Origin: Rhizobium sp. BT04 | Lineage (GTDB): Bacteria; Pseudomonadota; Alphaproteobacteria; Rhizobiales; Rhizobiaceae | DNA length: 64,000 nucleotides | Reading direction: 5' to 3' | NCBI RefSeq assembly: GCF_030053135.1 | Contig: NZ_CP125652.1 | Span: forward strand, 1,488,001-1,552,000 | Shown: positions 17,069 to 27,331 of the stretch, one piece after another | How positions within the stretch are numbered: position 1 is the stretch's first letter | Layout: each line of letters begins with the position of its first letter | Position numbers and translations under genes: made by a program | Notes under the pieces: generated by a model | What the model was told of the DNA's origin: nothing | What the model saw: only the letters and a program-made list of their open reading frames with translations | The model's database searches: none

Positions 17069-17866
17069 ATGCGCCGGCTTTTGTTTTGCGTTTTGCCCCT
17101 GGCCATCTTGCTGGCCGGCTGCACCTCCTCCGGTCATGACTATCTTGAAACGGCGTCGATCAAGCCGAAGACACGCTTTAAGGATACCGATCCGCAGGAT
17201 TTCGGCCCCAAGCATCCGGAGCAGAACCAGATCCACGGTATCGATATCTCCAAGTGGCAGGGCGATATCGACTGGGCCACGGTCAGGAATTCCGGCGTCG
17301 CCTTCGCCTTCATCAAGGCGACCGAGGGCAAGGACCGGGTCGATCCGCGCTTCGACGAATATTGGCGCGAAGCCCGCGCCGCCGGCATCCCGCACGCCCC
17401 CTATCACTTTTACTATTTCTGCTCCTCGGCCGATCAGCAGGCCGACTGGTTCATCCGCAACGTGCCGAAGGAGGCCATGCGCCTGCCGCCGGTGCTCGAC
17501 GTGGAATGGAACGCCGAATCGAAGACCTGCCGCTATCGTCCCGACCCGGAAACGGTGCGCGCCGAAATGCAGCGTTTCATGGACCGGCTGGAGGCCTATT
17601 ACGGCAAGCGCCCGATCATCTACACCTCGGTCGATTTCCATCGCGACAATCTCGCGGGCTACTTCCAGGATTATCATTTCTGGGTCCGTTCGGTGGCAAA
17701 ACACCCCGAAGTGACCTATTCCGACCGCCGCTGGGCCTTCTGGCAATATACCTCGACCGGCGTCATTCCCGGCATCAGCGGTCCTACCGATATCAATGTC
17801 TTTGCCGGCAGCGCAAAGAACTGGAACAATTGGGTCGCGGCCGTTTCCAAGGATAGAAATTCTTAG
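17069..17866 (+). CDS. GH25-family lysozyme-like lipoprotein
   Basis: The 265 residues start with a lipoprotein signal (MRRLLFCVLPLAILLAGC) and continue with a glycoside hydrolase family 25 muramidase domain. The domain begins IHGIDISKWQGDIDW near residue 65, has the acidic pair in PPVLDVEWN near 155, the strand PIIYTSVDFH and the end WAFWQYTSTG. GH25 enzymes cut MurNAc-GlcNAc linkages by hydrolysis. The ATG at 17069 is chosen because the signal peptide begins there; an in-frame GTG at 17030 would add 13 polar residues before it. Confidence 0.88.
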   Translation: MRRLLFCVLPLAILLAGCTSSGHDYLETASIKPKTRFKDTDPQDFGPKHPEQNQIHGIDISKWQGDIDWATVRNSGVAFAFIKATEGKDRVDPRFDEYWREARAAGIPHAPYHFYYFCSSADQQADWFIRNVPKEAMRLPPVLDVEWNAESKTCRYRPDPETVRAEMQRFMDRLEAYYGKRPIIYTSVDFHRDNLAGYFQDYHFWVRSVAKHPEVTYSDRRWAFWQYTSTGVIPGISGPTDINVFAGSAKNWNNWVAAVSKDRNS

Positions 17867-17947
17867 TAACGTCTTTCAATGTTTCTTGCTTCCGTCACAT
17901 TCCTCTGTGAAAGCGACGGTTATCTGTTTGATATAAGGACCGCATCC

Positions 17948-19165
17948 ATGCACCGCTCGCTCGCAAGCCGCTCTGCACTCGCCCTTCTGTTTGCCCTCGC
18001 GCTGGCCGGCGCCGCGGCCGCCCAGCAGGCGCCGGACGCAGCCCCGGCTGCCCCTTGCGGCGGCGACCTCTCCGCCTTCCTCGCAGGCGTCAAGAAAGAT
18101 GCGGTTGCGGCCGGCGCCAGTGCGGCAGCCGCCGACGAGGCCTTCGCCGGCGCCGAGATCGACCCCAAGGTGCTGAGCCGGGACCGTGCCCAGGGCGTCT
18201 TCAAGCAGACCTTCCTCGAATTCTCCCAGCGCACCGTCAGCCAGGCCCGCCTCGACATCGGCCGCCAGAAGATGAAGCAATATGCCGACGTTTTTGCCCG
18301 CGCCGAACAGGAATTCGGTGTCCCCCCCGGCGTCATCACCGCCTTCTGGGCGATGGAAACCGATTTCGGCGCCGTCCAGGGCGATTTCAACACCCGCAAT
18401 GCTCTGGTCACGCTGTCGCATGACTGCCGCCGCCCGGAACTCTTCCGCCCGCAGCTGATCGCTCTCGTCGAAATGGTACAGCACGGCGACCTCGATCCCG
18501 CCACCAATACGGGCGCCTGGGCCGGCGAAATCGGCCAGGTGCAGATGCTGCCGCGCGACATCGTCGCCTATGGCATGGACGGCGATGGCGACGGCCATGT
18601 CCGCCTGAAGCAGAGCGGCCCGGACGCCATCCTGACGGCAGCAAAATTCATCCAGCATCTCGGCTTCGAGCGCGGTCAGCCCTGGCTGCAGGAAGTGACC
18701 CTGCCCGATAACCTGCCCTGGGAGAAATCCGGCCTCGGCGGCACGATGAAGGCTAGCGATTGGTTCGCGCTCGGCGTGAAGCCGCGCGACGGCAATACCG
18801 CCTTCGGCAACCTCGAAGGCGACCTGGTCCTGCCGCAGGGCCGCATGGGACCGGCCTTCATCGCTTATCCCAATTTCAAGATCTATCTCGAATGGAACAA
18901 GTCGTTCATCTACACGACATCGGCCGCCTATTTCGGAACGCGCCTTTCCGGTGCCCCGACCTATCTGAAGGGCATGCCGGAACAAGGGCTCGCCAACGAA
19001 CAGATGAAGACGCTGCAGACCAAGCTGCAGTCGCTTGGCCATGACGTCGGCGAGATCGACGGCATCCTCGGCTCCGGCACACGCGTCGCGATCCAGAAGG
19101 AACAGCAACGCCTCGGCATCCCCGCTGACGGCTGGGCGACGCCTGCCCTGCTCAACGCTCTCTGA
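17948..19165 (+). CDS. MltB-type lytic murein transglycosylase with C-terminal peptidoglycan-binding domain
   Basis: The 405-residue periplasmic enzyme has a signal peptide (ALALLFALALAGAAAAQQ), an SLT_2/MltB catalytic domain and a PG_binding_1 domain. The catalytic Glu lies in ITAFWAMETDFGAVQGD near residue 140. Further family landmarks are TLSHDCRRPELF, GEIGQVQMLPRD and AYPNFKIYLEWN. The last 65 residues (LQTKLQSLGHDVGEIDGILG) are the wall-binding repeat. It starts about 80 bp after the GH25 gene in the same direction, so co-transcription is possible. An open frame extends 69 bp upstream but lacks a ribosome site. Confidence 0.92.
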   Translation: MHRSLASRSALALLFALALAGAAAAQQAPDAAPAAPCGGDLSAFLAGVKKDAVAAGASAAAADEAFAGAEIDPKVLSRDRAQGVFKQTFLEFSQRTVSQARLDIGRQKMKQYADVFARAEQEFGVPPGVITAFWAMETDFGAVQGDFNTRNALVTLSHDCRRPELFRPQLIALVEMVQHGDLDPATNTGAWAGEIGQVQMLPRDIVAYGMDGDGDGHVRLKQSGPDAILTAAKFIQHLGFERGQPWLQEVTLPDNLPWEKSGLGGTMKASDWFALGVKPRDGNTAFGNLEGDLVLPQGRMGPAFIAYPNFKIYLEWNKSFIYTTSAAYFGTRLSGAPTYLKGMPEQGLANEQMKTLQTKLQSLGHDVGEIDGILGSGTRVAIQKEQQRLGIPADGWATPALLNAL

Positions 19166-19309
19166 TCGCCGCGAAGACCTCGCCGCCGCCCGCTTCGCAA
19201 GAAACGGGTGGCGCTGACCGCGGCCTGCCCTCAACATAGGGATCAGGAGCCGACGCCGGTTTCGACAAGACGATACGGCGAGCATGCGGCTTGCGGTGGA
19301 GGAATCGGC

Positions 19310-20215
19310 GTGGACAGCAGAATGAATGCCTGGACCTGGGGCCTGCTGGTCCTGCTCGGCCTGATCTGGGGCGGCTCCTTCTTCTTTGCCCGCATCGCCG
19401 TCCAGCACGTGCCGCCGCTGACGCTGGTCTTTTTTAGGCTGCTGCTCGCAGCGCTGGCGCTGCATATCTATATCGCCGGCCGTTTCGACTTCTATTCGAT
19501 CCTCTGGCGCCGCTGGCGCGAATTCCTCATCCTCGGCCTGATCAACAATGCCCTGCCGCATGCGCTGATTTTCTTCGGCCAAACCCGCATCGGCGCCGGC
19601 CTCGCGGCGATCCTGAATGCGACGACGCCGATATGGACCGTGCTCATCGCCAATTATTTCACCTCCGACGAGAAGCTGTCCGCGGCAAAGATCGGCGGCT
19701 GCCTTGTTGGCCTGGCCGGAACGATCGTGCTGATCGGACCTGGCATCTCGGCCGGTGGCGAGGCGCCGCTCTGGGCGCTGCTTCTGCCGGTGCTTGCCGC
19801 CATCTCTTATGGTTTCGCCGCCACCTACGGCAAACGCTTCAGGAATGTTCCCGCCCCGGTCACCGCTGCCGGCCAGTTGACCGCCTCCTCGCTGATTGCG
19901 CTGCCGCTGTCGCTGCTGTCAGATCGCCCCTGGAAGCTTGCCGCACCGTCGCTCGATGTCCTGCTTGCCATTCTGGCGCTGGCGCTGCTGTCGACCGCCT
20001 TCGGCTACATCCTCTATTTCCGCATCATGGCGGCCGCCGGCGCCACTAACGCCTCCCTCGTCACCCTGCTGGTGCCGCCGAGCGCCATCCTTCTCGGCGC
20101 GCTTTTCCTCGGCGAAAGGCTCGCACTCGGCGAATTTATCGGTATGGCGCTGATCGGGTTCGGCCTCGTCATTCTTGACGGCCGCATCTATCGCCTGTTG
20201 AGCCGCACCACCTGA
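19310..20215 (+). CDS. EamA-family DMT transporter
   Basis: A 301-residue inner-membrane protein with two EamA repeats and about ten hydrophobic segments (GLLVLLGLIWGGSFFFARIA at the start; ALLSTAFGYILYFRIM and LLVPPSAILLGALFLGE in the second repeat). The GTG at 19310 is chosen because an ideal GGAGG lies 7 bp upstream; an ATG four codons later is the alternative. Members export metabolites or amino acids, but no substrate can be assigned. It is preceded by 140 bp without a gene. Confidence 0.85.
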   Translation: MDSRMNAWTWGLLVLLGLIWGGSFFFARIAVQHVPPLTLVFFRLLLAALALHIYIAGRFDFYSILWRRWREFLILGLINNALPHALIFFGQTRIGAGLAAILNATTPIWTVLIANYFTSDEKLSAAKIGGCLVGLAGTIVLIGPGISAGGEAPLWALLLPVLAAISYGFAATYGKRFRNVPAPVTAAGQLTASSLIALPLSLLSDRPWKLAAPSLDVLLAILALALLSTAFGYILYFRIMAAAGATNASLVTLLVPPSAILLGALFLGERLALGEFIGMALIGFGLVILDGRIYRLLSRTT

Positions 20216-20479
20216 AAGCCGGTTGCGGATTCCCTATAATTTCAACCGGTTGCGGGCTCGCCATGTTTTGGGCGCATAGGTAAATGCACAGTCGCCGAAT
20301 TTAACGGCATGTTAAAATCTGTGAACAAAAATTTATGGAATATAATCGTTTTATTTCAAAAACTTGCCGAAATGCCACTTGACTTATCCACCGCACTCTT
20401 CTGCAGCGCAGCATAGAATCTTCTTCCCAACCGACATATTTCAGACATATTATCGGCCGGTTAACGCGAGGAGACAGAC
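20216..20479. other. AT-rich upstream region of the small membrane peptide
   Basis: About 260 bp without a long gene, markedly AT-richer than its surroundings between 20290 and 20360. It contains the GACATATT direct repeat near 20433-20451 and an isolated TTGACT at 20379 without a well-placed -10. It is probably the promoter and leader of the 25-residue gene. Confidence 0.45.
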
Positions 20480-20557
20480 ATGGGACTCACGCAATCCTTG
20501 AATGTTCTGTTGGTCAGTGCAGCGTTTGCTTTCGTCTTGTCCATGCTCTTCATCTGA
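20480..20557 (+). CDS. 25-residue hydrophobic peptide, probable small membrane protein
   Basis: The ATG is preceded by GAGGAG at 7-8 bp, a stronger ribosome site than many large genes here. The product begins MGLTQSLNVLL and ends FVLSMLFI, leaving a single hydrophobic stretch long enough to span a membrane, with no charged residue at all. A strong bidirectional terminator follows at 20622-20654. Upstream, GACATATT occurs twice (20433 and 20444) with an 11-bp period, a possible operator. I believe similar tiny proteins occur in other rhizobia but could not check. Function unknown. Confidence 0.68.
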   Translation: MGLTQSLNVLLVSAAFAFVLSMLFI

Positions 20558-20621
20558 GCCGGCCAACACGAAGACGGAATGACTGGTAGTACCTGAACTC
20601 CCCTGATCAATCCGCCAATGA

Positions 20622-20654
20622 AAAAGCGCATGTCCCCGCCCGACATGCGCTTTT
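20622..20654. terminator. Bidirectional Rho-independent terminator
   Basis: AAAAGCGCATGTC (20622-20634) pairs perfectly with GACATGCGCTTTT (20642-20654) around a 7-nt loop. The stem ends in A/T runs on both sides, so it can stop transcripts of the small peptide gene from the left and of metF from the right. Confidence 0.85.
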
Positions 20655-20673
20655 CCCTTTTAAGGTGGAAAGA

Positions 20674-21576
20674 TCAGGCGGCCGCGCCCGCGCTCTTTGG
20701 CGCCCGGCGGGAGAGACCGAGATTGTCGAGCACGGCGGAAACCAGCGGCGCGCGGTTCATCGTATAGAGATGGAACTCGTTCAGGCCGCGCCGGACGAGA
20801 TCCTCGATCTGCTCGGCGGCGACATCGGCTGCGACCTTCGCCCGCTCCTCGGGCTTGTCGTCGAAGCCGGCGAAGCGCTCATCCAGGAAGGCCGGAATGA
20901 TGGTGCCGCAGGCGCCTGCGAAACGCTTCAGCTGCGTCAGATTCTGGATCGGCATGATGCCGGGCACGATCGGGATCGAGATACCGGCAGCGCGCACCCG
21001 CTCCAGATAACGCTCGAAATTGTCGTTGTCGAAGAAGAACTGCGTCAACGCCCGGTCGGCGCCATTGTCGGCCTTGCGCTTCAGCATCTCGATATCGGCA
21101 GCCGTGTCACGGCTTTCCGGGTGTTTTTCCGGATAGGCGGAAACCGAAATCTCGAAATCGCCGATCTCCTTGAGGCCGGCCACCAACTCCGCCGCATTGG
21201 CATAGCCGCCGGGATGCGGCTGGTAGGGCGCGCCGGCGCCGCCGGGCGCATCGCCGCGCAGCGCCACGAAATGCGTCACGCCGACCTTACGGAAGGTCTC
21301 GATCATCTGATGCGTCTCGTCCTTAGTCGCCCCGACGCAGGTCAGGTGCGAGGCGGTGGCAAGCGGCGTCTGCGACAGGAACCGTGTTACGGCGGTGAGC
21401 GTCGGCGCCTTGGTGGTGCCGCCAGCGCCGTAGGTCACCGACACGAAATCCGGAGCCCAGTCCTGCAGCTTGCTGACGGTATCCCAGAGCTGCCCTTCCA
21501 TCTCCTCCGATTTCGGCGGGAAGAATTCGAAGGAAATCCCGATGTTGCGGCCGCGTACCTCGTTATTCAAAGCCAT
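20674..21576 (-). CDS. metF: 5,10-methylenetetrahydrofolate reductase (MetF)
   Basis: MetF reduces methylene-THF to 5-methyl-THF with an FAD cofactor, supplying the methyl donor for methionine synthase. The 300 residues show ISFEFFPPKSEEME with the family's catalytic Glu, FVSVTYGAGGTTK near residue 50, HLTCVGATKDE, FVALRGDAPGG near 110 and PGIMPIQNLTQLKRF near 195. Start 21576 (MALNNEV) follows GGGAGAG. The gene begins 1 bp after the ArsR-methyltransferase gene, so the two form an operon. metH, the next enzyme of the cycle, lies at 58148-61921 and shares the operator. Confidence 0.95.
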   Translation of the reverse strand: MALNNEVRGRNIGISFEFFPPKSEEMEGQLWDTVSKLQDWAPDFVSVTYGAGGTTKAPTLTAVTRFLSQTPLATASHLTCVGATKDETHQMIETFRKVGVTHFVALRGDAPGGAGAPYQPHPGGYANAAELVAGLKEIGDFEISVSAYPEKHPESRDTAADIEMLKRKADNGADRALTQFFFDNDNFERYLERVRAAGISIPIVPGIMPIQNLTQLKRFAGACGTIIPAFLDERFAGFDDKPEERAKVAADVAAEQIEDLVRRGLNEFHLYTMNRAPLVSAVLDNLGLSRRAPKSAGAAA

Positions 21577-21577
21577 G

Positions 21578-22603
21578 TCATACTCTCCCGGCAAATGTAG
21601 GTTCGGCGCCTTCGCTCGTCTGCGAAGCCATGAGGCGCCTGGGATCGCGCGCGAGCCAGACGGTGACCGTCAACCCCTGCCCGCTTTGCTGACCCGGATG
21701 AAGATCGACCACCTGCTCGACGTCGAGCCCGGCCCTGTGCAGCCAGTCGGATATCGCCTGGTGCGAAAAACCGAGACGGACATGCGCATGCTCGTCGCGG
21801 AGATATTCGAGCGTGTGCGGCGCAAGGTCGATGACCACGAGCCGGCCGCCCGGCCGCAGCATGCGCGCCGCTTCCGCGATGGCGATCTCCGGCTGGTCGA
21901 AGAAATGCAGCACCTGATGGATCGTCACCAGGTCGAAATCCTGGCCCTCGAACGGCAGGTTCAGGATATCGGCATGGCGCACGGTGGCCTTGGTGATGCG
22001 GGATTTGTCGAGATTGGCGCGCGCCACGCTCAGCATGTCGCGGCTGGCATCGACACCGATCGCCCGGCGGTAGAGCCCGGAAAGCAGTTCGAGGATGCGG
22101 CCGGTGCCGGTGCCGAGATCGAGCAGCGAATCGATCGGCTGGCTGCCGAGCAGCCGGATGACGGCGGCATCGACTTCCTCGTCGGCCGCATGCAGGCGGC
22201 GAAGCTCGTCCCATTCCGCCGCGTTGCGGCTGAAATAGGCCTGTGCCCGCTCGGCCCGCTGGCGCTTGACCGCCGACAGCCGCTCGCCGTCGCGAAGAAT
22301 GGTCGGATCGTTCTCGGAGACATGCTTCAGCAATGCCCGCACCAGCATGGCCGCCTTGCCGTCCTGCTTGAGGCGGAAATAGGCCCAGGCGCCCTCCTGA
22401 TAGCGTTCGATCAGCTCGGCCTCGCCAAGCAGCTTCAGATGTCGGGAGATGCGGGGCTGGGATTGGCCGAGAATTTCGGTAAGATCGGTCACCGTCAGGT
22501 CGCCGCCGTCGAGAAGCGCCAGAAGACGCAGGCGCGTGGGCTCGCCGGCCGCCTTCAAGACGTCCACCAGCGCATCCAGTCCAAGCTTCAAGGGTTCGCT
22601 CAT
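21578..22603 (-). CDS. ArsR-family regulator fused to a SAM-methyltransferase domain (SahR-like methionine-cycle regulator)
   Basis: The 341 residues carry an N-terminal winged HTH of the ArsR type (GEPTRLRLLALLDGGDLTV near residue 25, GQSQPRISRHLKLLGEAELI near 50) and a C-terminal class I methyltransferase fold (LLDLGTGTGRILEL near 160, VTIHQVLHFFDQPE, RMLRPGGRLVVIDLAPH). SahR proteins are ArsR-type regulators that sense S-adenosylhomocysteine and control methionine-cycle genes. The fused domain would be an apt SAM/SAH sensor, which is inference. A perfect palindrome starts 19 bp upstream of the ATG and recurs before metH. A TTG at 22618 is a less likely start. Confidence 0.85.
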   Translation of the reverse strand: MSEPLKLGLDALVDVLKAAGEPTRLRLLALLDGGDLTVTDLTEILGQSQPRISRHLKLLGEAELIERYQEGAWAYFRLKQDGKAAMLVRALLKHVSENDPTILRDGERLSAVKRQRAERAQAYFSRNAAEWDELRRLHAADEEVDAAVIRLLGSQPIDSLLDLGTGTGRILELLSGLYRRAIGVDASRDMLSVARANLDKSRITKATVRHADILNLPFEGQDFDLVTIHQVLHFFDQPEIAIAEAARMLRPGGRLVVIDLAPHTLEYLRDEHAHVRLGFSHQAISDWLHRAGLDVEQVVDLHPGQQSGQGLTVTVWLARDPRRLMASQTSEGAEPTFAGRV

Positions 22604-22621
22604 CTTCGGTCCAATCAAGAT

Positions 22622-22637
22622 ATAAAGATATCTTTAT
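22622..22637. promoter_or_regulatory. Palindromic operator before the ArsR-methyltransferase/metF operon
   Basis: ATAAAGATATCTTTAT is a perfect 16-bp palindrome located 19 bp upstream of the regulator's ATG. The identical core forms the centre of a 20-bp palindrome upstream of metH (61962-61981). Two copies in front of two methionine-cycle transcription units point to autoregulation and metH control by the encoded ArsR-type protein. Confidence 0.8.
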
Positions 22638-22717
22638 GTGATTTGGATTGCGGTGACAAGCAGCAATTCGCACTTCAGCGAAATTGCCTGCTCAAATTGC
22701 GACAGCGCAGACATGAA

Positions 22718-22742
22718 AAAGCCCCGGCCGAACCGGGGCTTT
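22718..22742 (-). terminator. Rho-independent terminator of ettA
   Basis: AAAGCCCCGG (22718-22727) and CCGGGGCTTT (22733-22742) form a perfect 10-bp GC-rich stem with a 5-nt loop. On the minus strand it is followed by a run of T, the orientation needed to end the ettA transcript 20 bp after its stop. Confidence 0.88.
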
Positions 22743-22762
22743 CAACACGACAGAAGATGCGA

Positions 22763-24412
<1,650 letters not shown>

Positions 24413-24510
24413 GCTGCGCTGCTCCGGGCGGGAAACTTCGATCGTGCCGCTATGTAGGCGAAACAGCGCCTGCGGGCAACGCCGAAACCCGGTTTACTCA
24501 GGATTTCCGG

Positions 24511-25251
24511 TCAAAAGCCCGCAGCGTCGACGACGCCCTCGTCGCAGCCGAAGGAGGTTTTCCCCGCCCCCTGGATCAGATCGGCAAGGCCAGCACTTTT
24601 CGCCGACGCCGCTCCGGCGGCCTCCGAAAGCCCGATCGTCAACCCGCTGACCATCTTGACATTGCCCGCCCGCCGGCAGCTCATCTTGACGCGGTCACCG
24701 GCACCCGGCCCGAAGCTCTTGTCGAAAGCCGCCTTGATCGCCTCGGCTTTAACAGGCTTGCCGATATTGGCGGCAAAGAGATCGCGCACGGCCGACGTGT
24801 TGAGTGCGCCGAGGAGATGCACGCCGACGCCGAAATAGTCCTCGGCGCTCATTTTCGTGCAGGTGCCGTGCTTTGTCCATTCATGCCGTTCCAGGCCGGA
24901 TTGCGTGCCGGGCATGGCTTTTGCGAGCGCCGCCTTCGTCTCGGCCGAAAGCGTGACCTCCGGCAATGTGGTCCAGTTGCCGTCCTTGTCGGCGGCCTTC
25001 TGCTCGGCACTCACGCCGCAATAATCCTGCCGCATCGGCCAGAGCCCGTGCAGCGAAAAATTCGTCGCATCGGGGCGCTCGCCGGTCTGGCTGGCGCATT
25101 CTGCCTTCTTCTGGTTCGTCTGGCAAAAGGCGGGCTGCCAGCTTGCCGCAAGAATAAAACGGGTGCGCCCGCCGGCCTCCTGCGCCACGGCGGCGCCGGC
25201 AAGAACCATCGACACGGCGAACGTCAAGGTACGCAACTGCATGCTGCTCAT
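24511..25251 (-). CDS. Periplasmic ribonuclease T2
   Basis: RNase T2 enzymes cut single-stranded RNA through 2',3'-cyclic phosphates and act outside the cytoplasm. The 246-residue protein has a signal peptide (TFAVSMVLAGAAVA) and both catalytic signatures: NFSLHGLWPMR (first His) near residue 65 and HEWTKHGTC (Glu, Lys, His) near 125. Several Cys residues could form disulfides. Start 25251 follows a G-rich ribosome site; the open frame extending upstream crosses into the divergent hydrolase gene and is not coding. A role in RNA scavenging is likely. Confidence 0.92.
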   Translation of the reverse strand: MSSMQLRTLTFAVSMVLAGAAVAQEAGGRTRFILAASWQPAFCQTNQKKAECASQTGERPDATNFSLHGLWPMRQDYCGVSAEQKAADKDGNWTTLPEVTLSAETKAALAKAMPGTQSGLERHEWTKHGTCTKMSAEDYFGVGVHLLGALNTSAVRDLFAANIGKPVKAEAIKAAFDKSFGPGAGDRVKMSCRRAGNVKMVSGLTIGLSEAAGAASAKSAGLADLIQGAGKTSFGCDEGVVDAAGF

Positions 25252-25410
25252 TTCAACCCCCAAAAAAGAACAATACAGGAACAAATAAGCACGAAGATCG
25301 CAAGCCCGCAACCCTGAATCGCAACAGCAATGCAATTTGTTATCGGATAACCCCGGAACCGATGTTGCTTTTGGGCGGTGATCTGGTCTGTTGCGGCAAG
25401 GAGGACCGAC

Positions 25411-26340
25411 ATGTTTTCTGAAACGCAGAGGCTCGCCGTGCCCGGGGCGTCGCTCGCCTATCACCATGCCGAAGCCACAGGCGCGGCCCGCGGCATCCTG
25501 TTGATATCGCACGGTCTTGCCGAACATTCGAAACGCTATCGCGCCTTTGCCGAGACGATGGCGGCGCGCGGCTATCACGTCTATGCCCATGATCATCGCG
25601 GGCACGGCGAAACCACCGCAGCCGACGCGCCGATCGGCCGCTTCGCCCAACGAGGTGGCGTCGAAAAGGTGATCGGTGACGTCCTTGCCATGCGCGGCCA
25701 TGCCGCCGCCCGCCATCCCGGCCTGCCGGTGATCCTCTTCGGCCATTCGATGGGCGGCCTGATCGCCCTCAATGCATCCGTCACGGCGCCGGCCGATTTC
25801 GATGCCGTCGCCGTCTGGAATTCGAATTTCGCCGTCGGCCTTGCCGGCCGCGCCGCCCAGGCAATCCTGCTTGCCGAGCGCATGCTGAAGGGCTCCGACG
25901 TGCCGAGCGGCCTGTTGCCGAAGCTGACCTTCGGCGCCTGGGGAAATGCGATCCCGGGCCGCCGCACCGAGTTCGACTGGTTGTCGCGCCTACCCGGTGA
26001 AGTCGATAAATATATCGCCGATCCGCTCTGCGGCTTCGATGCCTCGGTCTCGCTCTGGCTCGATCTCTTCGAACTGACGTTTCGCGCGCCGCAGAAATCC
26101 CATCTCGACCGAGTGCCCCGTGATATGCCGATCCATCTGGTCGGCGGCGGAGAGGATCCCGCCACAGAGCGTGGAAAAGCTATCCGCTGGCTGTCAAACC
26201 ATTTGAAAGCCCAAGGCTTCTCTCGTATCAGCACTCAGATATATCAGGACATGCGGCACGAAACGCTGAATGAGATCGGCGCGGATGCGGCGACCGCGGC
26301 CTTTGCGGACTGGTGCGACGGGGCCGCCGCAAGAGCCTGA
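25411..26340 (+). CDS. Alpha/beta hydrolase of the monoacylglycerol lipase/lysophospholipase type
   Basis: A 309-residue cytoplasmic serine hydrolase. Seen: the oxyanion-hole segment LLISHGLAEHSKRY near residue 35, HDHRGHGETT, the nucleophile elbow FGHSMGGLIAL near residue 110, and a late MRHETLNE that supplies the catalytic His. This pattern matches the Hydrolase_4 family, which includes monoglyceride lipases and lysophospholipases. The ATG follows AAGGAGG. The next gene starts 17 bp downstream, so an operon with the DMT transporter is likely. The natural substrate is not known. Confidence 0.87.
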   Translation: MFSETQRLAVPGASLAYHHAEATGAARGILLISHGLAEHSKRYRAFAETMAARGYHVYAHDHRGHGETTAADAPIGRFAQRGGVEKVIGDVLAMRGHAAARHPGLPVILFGHSMGGLIALNASVTAPADFDAVAVWNSNFAVGLAGRAAQAILLAERMLKGSDVPSGLLPKLTFGAWGNAIPGRRTEFDWLSRLPGEVDKYIADPLCGFDASVSLWLDLFELTFRAPQKSHLDRVPRDMPIHLVGGGEDPATERGKAIRWLSNHLKAQGFSRISTQIYQDMRHETLNEIGADAATAAFADWCDGAAARA

Positions 26341-26357
26341 GCCATAGGGATTCCATC

Positions 26358-27314
26358 ATGAGCAGCTCCTCCTCCCGTACAGTATCGTCCCCCTCCGAAG
26401 TGACGACAGGGCTTGCGCTGATGTTTCTATCGGTGATGGTCTCGCCGCTCATCGATATCTTCTCCAAGCTTGCCGTCGTCACCATTCCATCCGCCGAGGT
26501 CACCGCCGCCCGCTTCGCCATCCAGGCGCTCTGCATGCTGCCGATCGTGCTGTGGCGGCGCAGCTTTACCGATTTCTCCTGGAGCCAGAGCCTGTTCCAT
26601 GCCATCCGCGGCGCGATCATCACCGTCTCGATGATCTCCTTCGTTACCACCCTGAAATACATGGCGGTCGCCGACGCGATTGCGATCTTCTTCGTCGAGC
26701 CGATCATCGTGACGATCTTCGGCGGCATCTTCCTGAAGGAAACAATCGGCTGGCGGCGCTATACCGCCTGCGGCGTCGGCTTCTTCGGAGCGATGCTGAT
26801 CATCCAGCCGAGTTTTGAGGAGGTCGGCTATGTCGCGCTTCTGCCCGTCCTCAGCGCGCTCTGCATCGCAATCTTCGTGCTGATGACCCGCGTCCTCTCG
26901 CACAGGGAAGACCCCTGGGCGATGCAGTTCCAGATGGGCATCTGGGGCCTGCTCTTTTGCGCCATCCTGCTCTATTTCGGCGAGGGAACCGGTTCCGACC
27001 TCCTCGATCCCGTCATGCCGCAGGGCAATGTCTGGTTCTATCTCGCCGGCGTCGGCGCCACGGCCGCAATCGCTGGTATCTTCGGGGTTTATGCCTATCG
27101 CGCCGCACCGGCCTCGACGCTGGCGCCGCTGCAATATTTCGAGATCGTATCGGCGACAATCTTCGCCTGGCTGGTCTTCGGCGACTTTCCGAATGCGGTC
27201 AAATGGCTCGGCATCATGATCATCATGGCGTCGGGCTTCTACATCCTCTGGCGCGAGCGCCGCTTTGCATCCAGACCCGTATCCGATACATCTGAGGCGA
27301 CGCTGGCGCCGTAA
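26358..27314 (+). CDS. EamA-family DMT transporter
   Basis: A 318-residue inner-membrane protein of two EamA repeats, beginning after a Ser-rich N-terminus. Typical segments are LMFLSVMVSPLIDIFSKLAV, YMAVADAIAIFFVEPIIVTI (end of repeat one) and YAYRAAPASTLAPLQYFEIV (repeat two). The sequence is closer to the S-adenosylmethionine- or riboflavin-transporter-like branch of DMT proteins than to the transporter at 19310-20215, but no substrate is assignable. It lies between the lipase gene and the CoA-transferase gene with short gaps (17 bp each), suggesting one transcript. Confidence 0.84.
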   Translation: MSSSSSRTVSSPSEVTTGLALMFLSVMVSPLIDIFSKLAVVTIPSAEVTAARFAIQALCMLPIVLWRRSFTDFSWSQSLFHAIRGAIITVSMISFVTTLKYMAVADAIAIFFVEPIIVTIFGGIFLKETIGWRRYTACGVGFFGAMLIIQPSFEEVGYVALLPVLSALCIAIFVLMTRVLSHREDPWAMQFQMGIWGLLFCAILLYFGEGTGSDLLDPVMPQGNVWFYLAGVGATAAIAGIFGVYAYRAAPASTLAPLQYFEIVSATIFAWLVFGDFPNAVKWLGIMIIMASGFYILWRERRFASRPVSDTSEATLAP

Positions 27315-27331
27315 CCGCCTTCCGGAGGAAT

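Noticed and set aside
17876..19582. A 568-codon open frame on the minus strand opposite the MltB-type gene
   Set aside because: Antisense shadow of a gene with complete MltB motifs; composition is typical of reverse-frame translation.
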